Source of the DNA: Pseudopithomyces maydicus
Taxonomy: Eukaryota; Ascomycota; Dothideomycetes; Pleosporales; Didymosphaeriaceae
Length of the DNA: 64,000 bases
NCBI GenBank assembly: GCA_026873275.1
Contig: JANTUC010000007.1
Span: 1,984,001 to 2,048,000, forward strand
Direction of reading: 5' to 3'
In this document: positions 35,068 through 45,562 of the stretch, in pieces
How the letters are laid out: the number at the start of each line of letters is the position of its first letter
How positions within the stretch are numbered: the first letter of the stretch is position 1
Translations under genes and position numbers: made by a program
The notes under the pieces: model-generated
Told to the model about the DNA's origin: nothing
Database searches by the model: none
The model's input: the letters and a program-made list of their open reading frames with translations, nothing else

Positions 35068-36668
35068 GGTGGAAGTCAATTCGGGGTCAGCGCCGTTGTG
35101 CCGGGCGGCATGTGCTGCTGGCGGCCGTTACGGAGCCGAGGGGTCTGGTGTCGGTACGGTAGGCGAGGCGGGATGAGGTCAGAGTATCGAGCGGGTGTGG
35201 ATGCGACGGGCGAGCGATGAGGTGGACGGCAACAAAGGGTGCGGCTGCCAATGCAACGGGGCTCGTCAGGTGGTTGCAGTGGGCAGCAGCTCTGGGCTGG
35301 GACGAGCTGGGGAGAGCTACGAAAGAGAGAGGCTTGCAAAAAAGACTGATAACCTGTAACCTGCCCCTTTGCGAAAAAGCGAAATGAGCCCTGTAGACTA
35401 ACCACCACAGGGCCCAACGCGCGCCCACGCCACGAAACACCGCCAAGCCCAGCTCGTTGCGTCGTCCACTAGACCCATTGCCAGCCCGCCGCCCACCGCG
35501 AAAGCACGTCCTGGTTGCGACGACGAGCTGCTTTTGGGGCCCTTGTTCTCGCGTCCGGCCACCGCCTCGGGAGACGCTCGTCCTGCACGCGCATGCCATT
35601 GGCCTCGCGCCCCAGGAAGCCCTGCTTGGGCGCTTCAGCGCGCTGGATGCGTTGTCCCTTATCACCCCCCAACGAATCACATGTCGTTACGTTGCGGAAC
35701 CGTTCCAATTCGCATCACTCGCTGGCACACACACCGCACCCGCACCGCCTCTCGTCCAGGCCCGCCCTGTGTCGGATCTTGCGGCAGCCCGTCGAGAGCA
35801 ACCCCCACCACGCCCGCCGTTGCCTGTACCTAAATGGCGTCATGCGCCCGGGTAATGTGCCCTCTTCCCTGCGCATGCTCGATTGCGCTGCAGCACCCCT
35901 CCGTGGGCCTCTTTGTATACAGACTGGCAGGTACACACAAGGCCAGACCAGACTGAGCTCGAATCACGCATGAATCACAATCCGCCGTCGCTGCTAATTT
36001 ACTCACCATTGATCGTCAAACACGCCACACCCGCATCAGCCGTCCATTGGCTGACCTGTCGGTGCCAGAGTCCATTCCCCACATTGCTTCTTTCGTATGT
36101 TATGCTAGCATTTGCAAAGCGGAGGACAGGACGGGGCAGCAGAGCGGGACGCCGACTAAGTACGGCATATCCGCAGCCTCCAGGGATCACGGGCATTGTG
36201 CTTCCATCCCGCCCCAGCGTCTGTACCGCCAGCCCGAACATCTCAGGCTCAAAGCAGTTGAGGCTGGCCACATCCCAAGTGGTATACCTACATATATCCT
36301 GCAATGCACAATGCAAGTGATGAAAAAAAAATGCCACAACACGTTCTAGTGGGGACGCCTCACATGCGAGTCCCCCACATGTGCTGCAGGACATCTGCAC
36401 ATCAATCAAAGTATATTGCAGCCATGTGGTTGCCATGTCATGTGACCACGCGTTTTGGGCTTCCCGTCAGAGCACTAGCCATCCCTGCATGAGCCCCACC
36501 GGCTGACTGTCTGTTTTGATCCCTCACCACCACCCAACCAACGAAAAGACGCCACTACTTCGCAACTTGCACCCTCCCAACTCTCTTCTGATTTGCTGCT
36601 CTTTCAAGGCAGAGTACATCCGTCTCTGCTTCTTCGCGCAGCTGTGAGACCTGGCCAATCCCGTGACC
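35068..36668. other. 1.6-kb divergent intergenic region
   Basis: Promoter space of the Msb1/Mug8-like gene (-) and the coiled-coil gene (+). Antisense and forward frames of 130-200 codons between 35087 and 36436 are Pro/Arg-rich and overlap on several frames, a sign of GC-rich noncoding DNA. A near-perfect inverted pair, GTGGGGAC ... GTCCCCCAC, lies at about 36352-36382. Confidence 0.5.
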
Positions 36669-38000
36669 ATGCAGTCTTGCCCGGTTCCCGACGTCGACCG
36701 GGCCCTGTCTCCTTATATCAGGTCGCGCGAAGAAGCGCTCAAAATACGGCGCACGCTGTCCAAGTACCTGGCCGCTTCTCTTCGGCCAGTTAATGCGGCT
36801 ACCCAAAGCCAGCACCTCAACCATGAGGTTCCCCAGGGCCTAGGTGCAGTTGGTACAAATCCGCCGGGACTCAAAGGCACTCGTGGTGCATATCTAGATG
36901 CAATCAGGAACCACAAAGCGGCCCAGACAAAACTGGAGCGGCTACAATCTTCTCTGGCCGAGCTTCAAGAACGGCATCTGACTAAGCCCACTATCAAAGA
37001 CGATTCTGAAGAAAATGACATGTTCCAAAGCTACATCTCGCTACTCCGTCAGCGACGTCGCTTTGCAGAGCTCGAGATTGTGACCAAGTCCCTCGAGAAG
37101 CTACTGAATGTGAATCCTATCCAAGGTTCAAGGGAGCCGCGGGATCGAATAAAGGACTTGATCGGTGAGCAACCGAGCTTACCAGCAGAACGCCTCGAAT
37201 CTCTTTCAGTTCGAGAGGAGAACGATTCGTCAATACTTAAACTTAAGAAGGAGGTCATTGATGCACGTACCAGCATGGAGCTGTCCAAAGCTGCCCGCAG
37301 TGAAGTGCACGACACGACACGTGAGACTCCTAGTTTAGAGGTCCAGGTACATGCACTTGCACGTGCTCGCGACGAAATGGTAGTTTGGGTACAGAATGAA
37401 CTAGCTAAGATGGAAGAAGAATCAGGGTTCCTCGAAGACGCATCGCCCGTCAAACCGTCTGCCGCCAAACCCCAAGACCAGGATCTTGCCTTGTCAGAAT
37501 CGCAGATTCAAACATGTTACACTCAATATACAACCTCCCGCTCGGCAGCAATCAAATACCACCAATCGCTTCAACAACAGCAAGCATCACTTCCAAAGCC
37601 GGGATATGATGCTGCTAATAATGGTGAAAGCACCTCTCAGGATACAGAGAAGCCGCGTTCCAACACCCGCACCGCACATCTGCTTCCTTATCTGCCGCAT
37701 CTAGCCCAGATTCATGCTAACGAGCGCCTTATCTTAATGAATGCAGTCTATCAACAGACTCAGATTTCATCCGGGGACGATGAGATAAGCGAATCCCTTG
37801 CAAGGCTGGCTGACGAAAGCCATCTGCTGCCATCTGGAGCCAGAGGAGTTGAGCCCTGGAGCAGGACCGTTGCGGAACTCGAGGAGCGCAATACAGAGAC
37901 TGTCAATGAACGACTAAAGGACAGCCAGTTGGAAATCAACAAAATCGCCGCTATCGTAAACTTGTGTACTCTACAGGGCGAAGTGCTAAATTCAAATTAG
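36669..38000 (+). CDS. coiled-coil protein, function unknown
   Basis: Single exon of 443 residues starting at the ATG at 36669 (in-frame GTG just upstream ignored). I do not recognise the family. The protein starts MQSCPVPDVDRALSPYI, then is almost wholly helical and charged: a heptad-rich stretch at about 75-170 (HKAAQTKLERLQSSLAELQE, LLRQRRRFAELEIVTKSLEK) and others at 190-290 and 400-443. A Ser/Glu/Gln linker sits in the middle. LPYLPHLAQIHANERL near 340 looks like a conserved hydrophobic box. The layout resembles structural subunits of spindle, kinetochore or augmin complexes, but that is only an impression. Confidence 0.72.
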   Translation: MQSCPVPDVDRALSPYIRSREEALKIRRTLSKYLAASLRPVNAATQSQHLNHEVPQGLGAVGTNPPGLKGTRGAYLDAIRNHKAAQTKLERLQSSLAELQERHLTKPTIKDDSEENDMFQSYISLLRQRRRFAELEIVTKSLEKLLNVNPIQGSREPRDRIKDLIGEQPSLPAERLESLSVREENDSSILKLKKEVIDARTSMELSKAARSEVHDTTRETPSLEVQVHALARARDEMVVWVQNELAKMEEESGFLEDASPVKPSAAKPQDQDLALSESQIQTCYTQYTTSRSAAIKYHQSLQQQQASLPKPGYDAANNGESTSQDTEKPRSNTRTAHLLPYLPHLAQIHANERLILMNAVYQQTQISSGDDEISESLARLADESHLLPSGARGVEPWSRTVAELEERNTETVNERLKDSQLEINKIAAIVNLCTLQGEVLNSN

Positions 38001-38748
38001 ATCAGTGCGCTCTCTGATCTCTCTGGAGGTGCATCTAGACGAGTTGAGCTATGTTCCCAGGTTTTTCCACATGTATGCGCATTCTGTCGATTGCATCTGC
38101 CAACAATCATACGTTTCAAAAGAAAATAGACGATCTTGTCCGAGTGGATCCAGATTCGAGCCATGGGTGTCATGCCTACAGAACCACTTTCAACATTTGC
38201 GAGCATCTGCCGCGATGGCCTCGGCGATGACATGTGCCACCCGGCCTATTATGACACGTTCGATGGCCCATCTTGGTTTTCCTATTCCTTTTCCAGGTCA
38301 GTTGCGGGTACTATCCATCAAAATATATAGGTGGATGGTCATGGTTCGTCCAATTAGCCATATCACATCCTGGGCGGCGATGGAAGCGATCCAATCGCCC
38401 CACCCTCCACACTGCCACGCCCGGCTTTGAAACACAACCACGATAGTAACCGGGGCTTGCTGTTGAATAATAACTGCAATTGGATTTGCCGGCTGTTTCC
38501 TGTAATATCGTCGACGAGGATTGGCCAGTCGTCTGCATTTCCACGAGACGCCTCCGCAACACTCTTCATTAAATATTGAACACAAGATATGGGGCGATAT
38601 TGGTATACCACAGAACCTGGTGGCAACTCGTGGTGGCTCCACGCGATTATATATTGCCATCGCGTGCGACAGTCCCACGCATAAAGAGTTGATTCCCTTG
38701 AATCGGCACAATCGGACGAGTCGACTGCCAACTCTTACCACAAACAAC
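38001..38748. other. intergenic upstream of the AA8-AA12 gene
   Basis: No coding frame supported. A TATA-like GATTATATATTG at about 38643-38655 lies roughly 95 bases before the ATG of the next gene, in the right place for a core promoter. The remainder is unremarkable. Confidence 0.5.
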
Positions 38749-40853
38749 ATGCCTTCTTACAAATTGTTCGGCAGTGCTATTGCACTTGCCAGCTACGGTA
38801 GCACTCTCTTTTCATACAAGTTGTAGCATAACTGATGCCCTCCGCAGTGATCGCGCAAGGTGAGGTTGAATCCAAAATTGTCTGTGATGCGGAAACAAAG
38901 ATCTGTTATTCGTCGTACACGAACGCAGCGTCCGGATTGACCTTTGGAGTCGCTCTACCGAAAACCACCAGTGATCCATACGACGCCGTCATCAAAGTTA
39001 CAGCACCAATAAGCACTACATGGGCTGGCTTTGCTTGGGGTGGCCAAATGGTGTGGAACCCTCTTACTGTTGCATGGCCCAACGGAACCTCTGGGGTTGC
39101 ATCAGCACGCTTCGCATTGTATGCAGCTATGTTGACACAAATATTCCTCCGTCTGACGACGTACAGTTCTATTAGCTTGCCTCAAGGTTACGATGGTGCC
39201 GAACACTTCTTATTGAAGGGAACTGGATCTAATAGTACTCACTGGACCGTCAACGCTTTGTGCAAAGGATGCACAGGCTGGCAAGACGTCGACGAAAACA
39301 GATATGTACTGAATGGAACCGGGACTACCCAATTCGCTTGGGCTTTCGGTACTTCCGCCGTCGAAAATCCCGCCCGGAACGATACTGCGTTCAATGTACA
39401 TGCCGATGTGGGGCACTGGACCCATGATCTTAACGCCGCTCGCATTGAAAATTTTGAGCAGTTGGTGAAGAGCAACTTGTTACTAACAACGCCTACAGCT
39501 AGCGCCACCGCCGTTCCCCCTGCCAACACTGTCGTGACGAGTGTCAGATCGACTGGCACCAACAAAGCGGGCGCAGCCATTCCTGCTTCCTGCTCTGGTG
39601 CAGGTAACCCCTCGTACCAAGGCGTCCTAGCCAGCGGATGGAAGGCAACGAAGGTTGCTGGAGGATTGACTCTTCCTCGTTCCATCAAGTTTGACGACAA
39701 AGGTAACATGCTGGTTGTCCAATCTGGGAAGGGTATTTCGTACCACGCTATGGGTGCCGATGGCTGCATCACTTCCACGAAGATGTTGGTCTCTTTGAAC
39801 AGCCTTAATCATGGTATTACATTGAGCGTGGACGGGAAGACTTTATACGCCAGTTCCATGACCCAAGTCTTTTCATGGCCATACGACTCCGCCGCAGGAA
39901 CGGTAGGCACACGCGCCACCGTCATCACCGGTATGGTCAATGGCGGCTCGCATCTAACGCGCACGCTCGAAATTGCACCGCACGCGCCAAATCTCTTAGT
40001 TGTGTCTCACGGTTCGAACGCGAACATTGACAGCGCCACCTCCAGTCCTTCCGCCGGCCGTGCCATCATCAAGGTCTTTGATCTTTCCAAGCTCCCAAGC
40101 TCGGGATACAACTATGTCTCCGGAGGCTACACCGCCGGCTACGGCCAGCGCAACGACGTCGGCATCTGCTGGGACATCAACAACCAGTAAGCCCCCACCT
40201 CTCCTTTTCCCCACCACCACACTAACCACACCCAGGCTCTGGGGCGTAGAAAACAGCGGCGACCAATTCACCCGCAATGGCAAAGACATCCACAACAACA
40301 ACCCGGGCGAGAAAATCCATTTCATGGGCGACGTCACAAAGCCCAACAACAACTGGTACGGCTACCCCAGCTGCTTCACCGTCTGGCAGCCGAGCGACTT
40401 CACCGACAAGCAATTCAAGGTCGGCGACTGGTTCGTCCAATCGCCCTCTTCCTCCCTCAACGACGACACCTGCGAGCAGAAAGCTACAAAGCCGGCTCTC
40501 ACCCTGTTCCCGCACTCCGCCCCCATCGACTGCAAGTTCAACGCGGATAACTCCAAGATGTTCATCACGTACCACGGGTCGTGGAATCGCTCGCCGACGA
40601 CCGGGTTCAAGCTTGTCGCTGTCGACTTTAAGAAGGATGCGAATGGCTCCGTGGTCCCTGTGGAGCCGCTTACAAGCAATAGTGCGGCGAAGGATATTTT
40701 CGCGAACCCGGATGTCACCAAGTGTGCCGGGAACGGGCCGTCGTTTAGCTCGGGTTGCTTTAGGCCGGCTGGGTTGGCGTTCGATAAGGGGGAAGGCTAT
40801 ATATGACGAGTGATGTGACGAGTGGGGAGCTTTGGGTGTTGGGTCAGTCGTAG
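38749..40853 (+). CDS. secreted AA8-AA12 haem/PQQ pyranose (sorbosone-type) dehydrogenase (one apparent frameshift)
   Basis: Predicted extracellular enzyme with a cytochrome b domain (AA8, as in cellobiose dehydrogenase) fused to a PQQ-dependent sugar dehydrogenase propeller (AA12). Such enzymes oxidise pyranoses and can pass electrons to lytic polysaccharide monooxygenases. Exons: 38749-38797, 38848-39118, 39176-40186 and 40236-40853, with 649 residues after one correction. Residues 1-19 look like a signal peptide. The AA8 part (about 20-205) has the haem-ligand candidates Met84 (GGQMVWNPL) and His182 (NVHADVGHW) and a GCTGWQDVD loop. A Thr/Ala/Pro linker follows, then the propeller (LTLPRSIKFDDKGNMLVVQ, FITYHGSWNRSPTTGFK). 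The 57-nt intron 39119-39175 is in frame and easily missed. In the G5 run 40788-40792 the frame slips by -1; with one more G the end reads GGRLYMTSDVTSGELWVLG. No CBM1 is seen. Confidence 0.85.
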
Positions 40854-41976
40854 GGTGGTGTGTAGTTGGTAGATGGGGAGAGAGAAGGGCGCGGGGCTGT
40901 ATATATGATATGTGTGGGTAGATGGTTGGTGTGGGACGTGTTTGTTAAAATGAATTCGTTTGTTGAGATGGTCTGCCATGGTCGATTCATTTTCTTTACT
41001 GTCAATGATGTGGTTAACTACTGACGTAGGTGCTAACATCGAGGGGTGTTAGGAGAGTAGTAAGTAAGTAGAAGGTATGTCCCATTCTTATGTGCTGTCG
41101 AATCAGTCAATCTGTTGCATCTTTTTTCTTCTTGTGAAAAATGGCTGCGGGCGTTTCGTGGCGAGACTACATTACAGCTTACGACTCGAAGCAATCTGCA
41201 TGGGTGATATGACTTGCTTGTTAGTTCCTTCAAAGGAGGAGTACACTTCACAAAGGATTTCACTAGACCTCTTTATTCGTTCGTTAGATGTTCGTTGTCT
41301 AGATGGTGTCCTTGATTTTAGCCATTGCCAAGTCTTTATGCTCAGGAAATGCATTGTCATTCTCCTCTTGATGGACATAAAAGGTAAATTTGACGACTAA
41401 TATACCCAGATTTGGAAAGTGCAATGATTGCTACATTAGGCAGGATTCAGCTTTCCCGGGTGTATCAAGGAAATGTAAATGGTGTATGAAGCAATATACT
41501 CGGATGATCGAAGGCATACGTATAAGAAAAAAATGTGTTGGATGCTGTCTGGTAGTCAAACTTAGCCAGAGAAGTTTTACACTCAGTCATATTTTGTGAC
41601 CCGAGATTACTAGCCGAAAGTTCAATCTGAAAATCAACCGACCGTGTCTCGAAAACACTATCACCTGTGTGCTGAGTGAGATGCGGATCGTTCCACTTTG
41701 TTGAGACTACAGGATACATGTAACGGTTTCAAGGGTGTTACGACCATGCTTGATTGGGGCAACCATCTCCCGACCGCTCGCGTAAATGACTTCCCATATA
41801 AACATGCATCTTGAGATTAAAGACCGCCCATCAGTGTACATGTGGGGCACCACTCCAACATAGCACTTATCGCAAACTATACACGATGTGGTATCCAAGT
41901 AAAACCCAACGCCATCGCACTCCTTGTCTCCAACCTCAATCTTCCTCTTCCAAGCCCATTACCCAGCCCGCTCACA
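40854..41976. other. intergenic region
   Basis: Follows the AA8-AA12 gene and precedes the DUF1996 gene. Frames of about 70-107 codons are present but AT-rich, without introns or domains. A GTATATATGATATG element near 40899 may be 3' flank. Confidence 0.45.
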
Positions 41977-43124
41977 ATGCAGTGGAGCATCCTCACCCTC
42001 AGCCTCGTCGCCTCCCTAGGCGCCGCACAAGGCCCACCCCCGGCGCCGTCCCCATGATGCGCTTCGAATGCTCCCAGCTCGTCCTCGACCGCATCGACCC
42101 CCTCGTAAACCCCGGCATCATCCCCTCCCCACACCTCCACCAAATCGTCGGCGGAAACTCCTTCAACGCGACACTCTCCCATGACCTACCCTCTCAATCT
42201 ACATGCACTAGCTGCACCTTCTCGGAGGACTTCTCAAACTACTGGACCGCGGTCCTGTACTTCCGCGCTCGGAACGGCACCTTCAAGCGAGTGCCGCAGA
42301 TACCCAGCGAAGGGCTCAAGGGCGACGGAGGCATCACGGTGTACTACATCCCGGATGCGAAGAACAAGACGTCAGTGACGGCGTTTCGCCCCGGGTTCAG
42401 AATGCTAGTCGGCGACGCGGCGGCCACGACCGTCCAGCCGAGCCGCAAGGTATGCCACCGATGCCTGCCCGCCACGGGGGACAACCGGAATCTCAACTGC
42501 GCGTCGCCCGACACGCAGGAGCTACCGAAGGGGTTCTGCGCGGGGGGCATCAGGACGGTGATTACGTTCCCGACGTGCTGGGATGGGAAGAATTTGGATT
42601 CGCCCGATCACAAGAGCCATTTGGCGTATGCGACTGGGGCGCAGGCGAACGATGTTGGGCCCACGGGGACGTGTCCGAAGAGCCACCCTGTGGTGATTCC
42701 GCAGGTGATGTATGAGGTTGTGTGGGACACGAGGGGGTTCAATGACAAGGGGATTTGGCCTGCTGATGGGAGCCAGCCGTTTGTTTGGAGTACGGGGGAT
42801 CAGTGAGTGGATGGTGGCTTTGGGTGGGAGAGCAGAGCTAACATGTGATTGCAGGCATGGGTATTCTAATCATGGAGATTACGTCTTTGGGTGGAAAGAC
42901 GATGCGCTGCAAAGGGCTATGGATACGAAGTGCAATGGGGATGCTTGTGCGGCGCTGAAGAGCCAGTCTGCCGAGGAGGCGATGAAGTGTACGGTTCCGA
43001 GGGTTGTGAACGAGGATATCGATGGATGTGAGTTGACTCAAATCTATGCTAGATTTATCGCCAGGTTGCTGACGGAATTGATACAGGGTTGCAGAATCTT
43101 CCCGGTGAACGTATGCCGTTTTAA
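41977..43124 (+). CDS. secreted DUF1996 protein (one apparent frameshift)
   Basis: Member of the fungal DUF1996 family: secreted or wall-associated proteins, sometimes with a WSC domain, of unknown activity. Exons 41977-42802, 42855-43027 and 43087-43124. A signal peptide MQWSILTLSLVASLGAAQ starts the protein. The C5 run 42037-42041 sits between it and MMRFECSQLVLDRIDPLVNPG, where the frame slips by -1; one extra base gives 345 residues. If the slip were real, translation might restart at MMRF without export. Family signs are SPHLHQIVGGNSFN, a Cys-rich STCTSCTF pair, CWDGKNLDSPDHKSH, and GYSNHGDYVFGWKDDALQ. The last exon ends WLQNLPGERMPF. Both introns are canonical, the second (59 nt) with a CTGACG branch. 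Confidence 0.87.
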
Positions 43125-45562
43125 CGCTTGATAATCGATCTACTGTTAGTGTAAGATCGTACTCGCGAGCTATGTTAGTCACATGAAAGTTGCCGTCGCC
43201 TTATTGAGAAACATTCTAGGCAATGATAAGAGGAATGTTTTTGCAATACTCGTAGTAGTTTCCTTTCATGGTTAACTTGATCGTCCTAATTGAACCGCGG
43301 TAATCGGGATATCGTATCAGAATGCGAAGTTGTGTTGATGTGAATTTGTCAACGTTCTATTTTTGCTTAGTTTCTGCCTTATCTCGCAGCCTTATAATTC
43401 CTAGTGAAGCGCTTATAGGGGAGTAAATAATAGAAAGACGCCTTGATTGCGTATGCGGAGGATAGGGATGAAGTTGAGAGAGGTGTCGTGCCACTTGATC
43501 ATCGGTGCCTAGTCTTGTTGCGTACGCTCTATGCATCGTGAAGGATCAATGGCGGTTGTAGAATCAGTAGGACTTGTCAAGCTACATTGCTAGTCTAAGA
43601 ATAGTGGGGGTGGAACGGTACCTGCATCTGATTGATGAATAAGGTCTCCAAGTAGGCCAGACGTATACCGAGAGTAGACCAGATGGCCGCATCGAACCTG
43701 GTAATGCATACTGATGTTTCGCTTCATGCAAGCGCGGCAGTCGGCTAGAGGCATTCAACCCAGATGCTGATGTTCGCTTCCAAGTTCTGCAAGGTACGGT
43801 GAGCTCTGAATAGCAACACCAAGCTTCTCACAGGGGTAGAAGAGGACAGAACCGCTGGCCTGGTGCACATGCACTCGGCTCGGTACGCGTCGTCAGAATG
43901 CGGCGTAACAGGTGACAGGTGACGGAAAACACATGGGTGACTATTTGGAGAAGCTTCGATCAAATGTGGAGCAGGAGAAGGATGACGGGCTGGACCACGG
44001 CCAGTTAGCGTGGGAAGATTGGGCGATAAGCGGGTGTGAATGGCTTCACATGTATACGAACAGGCGTCTACGCATGTGAGATTATGTCACGGAGAAATAC
44101 GTTTGTGGGGCAGAATGCGAGTGTACAGGGCACCAGTTCACAGATGACAAAGGGCCAGTGATCCAGAATTCTCGAGTTCTGGTGCGGTGGAGGTTGGTTC
44201 AAGCGTCATCGGTTGGCTTCCTGGTGATTATATTTAGAAAGCGGATCGACACTAATGCGGGAGCCCTGGAGCCACAACCACCGCAACTGGTTCGACCCTG
44301 GCCCTTCCACAACGTTCAACGTCAATCGGTGCCGAGATGTGCGTGTTTTCTCTCCGTTCGTGTTACCGGTCAACCGTCTCTGACAGTCTGCTGTGCGCTC
44401 CCATTGGCATGCAGGGCGCGCTCTGGCTGCACCGTGTTGTTTCCATGCACAGGCTCAGCGCGGTTGCGGAGCGAGAAGGCTCGGGGAACGAGGGTGCAAG
44501 ATAGACACACAGCTTCACCATTCCGGCATCAGGAGCGCCCAAACACACACAAAGCAGCACTCGCGGGCTAGCTGGCGGCAGCCCCCAAGGATGGCCCGTC
44601 CCGAAGAGGGCGTACGCCGAGATTGGGCGACCTACCACGGCTGGCCATCGTGTGTTGCAGAGACGAGGCATGGCTTGGCGCAAACACGGAAACACCACAG
44701 GGTGCAGCGTGCAGCACAGCGTGCACAAAAATTGTGCGTTGCTGCACCGGGCCTGACTGCCTGTCCAGCAGTCTGGCAGCAAATTGGGGGGTTGTGGTGT
44801 CCACTGGCCCTGGTAGAAGGCCTTTCCCGGTGCATCATCCGCGCTCCTGTTGGCCGTGGACGACGGCTGTAGGGCCAGACAAGGCAGCGCTGCAGATGAG
44901 CGCGGAAGCACGTATGGGGTTTGCAGCGGTCGAGCGACGAGACACACGAGATGCAGAGGGCCTCGGGAGGGTTTGGCAGACCCTGTCGCGATGCCCCCCC
45001 AGATACGGCTCATGGCTGCTTCTCTGCAGCGTGCAGTTGTCCCACGGAACGGCATCACGTCGCAGCGGAAAGGTCCTTAAAATAACTCGTTACAGACACG
45101 CCAGGCCCCTTCAGGACAATTAGCAGGCGTCTTTTCGCAGAGGACGAATGGGAGAATAGATTGCTGCACCAATGGGCGTGGCCCCCGAGTGTGCCAAAGT
45201 CCGCTAATTAACGGCTGAAAGGCGGCACAGGCCACTCCTCCCTTCTATTATTAGGACATGCCCACGTTCGAGCGATCTTCGACTCTACCCTTCAGCGTCC
45301 GACCCAAGAGCCTCACGTCGTGCGTCTGGCCCCCCATAGAGAGCGTCGCGCAACCACGCAGACATATATCTCGCAGCTCGGAGCCCACAGCTTCCAGCTC
45401 GTCGTCCATCGGCCACGCCTGCCAGGAACCCGTCGTCGCGTCGCTCCTTCCCTGTCGCCGCCCGACTGCACTTTCCTTTATCCTCGGCGCTCTCCAGCCA
45501 CACCCACCACCAAGCCCCGTATCGCCCGTCCATGCCCACCGGCCTGATCGCAACCTCAAACC
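43125..45562. other. 2.4-kb intergenic region upstream of RLM1
   Basis: The longest gene-free stretch in the window. Its left half is AT-rich; the right half, from about 44200, is GC-rich and gives overlapping 60-230-codon frames on several strands (for example 44363-45058 minus), none of which I accept. The last 300 bases (45250-45562) are rich in CACC/CAGCC and likely form the RLM1 leader. Confidence 0.5.

Noticed and set aside
35087..35680. 197-codon minus-strand frame
   Set aside because: Sits in the divergent promoter region and overlaps equally long frames on the plus strand.
44363..45058. 231-codon minus-strand frame in the RLM1 upstream region
   Set aside because: Overlaps other similar frames on both strands, no recognisable domain, composition of GC-rich noncoding DNA.
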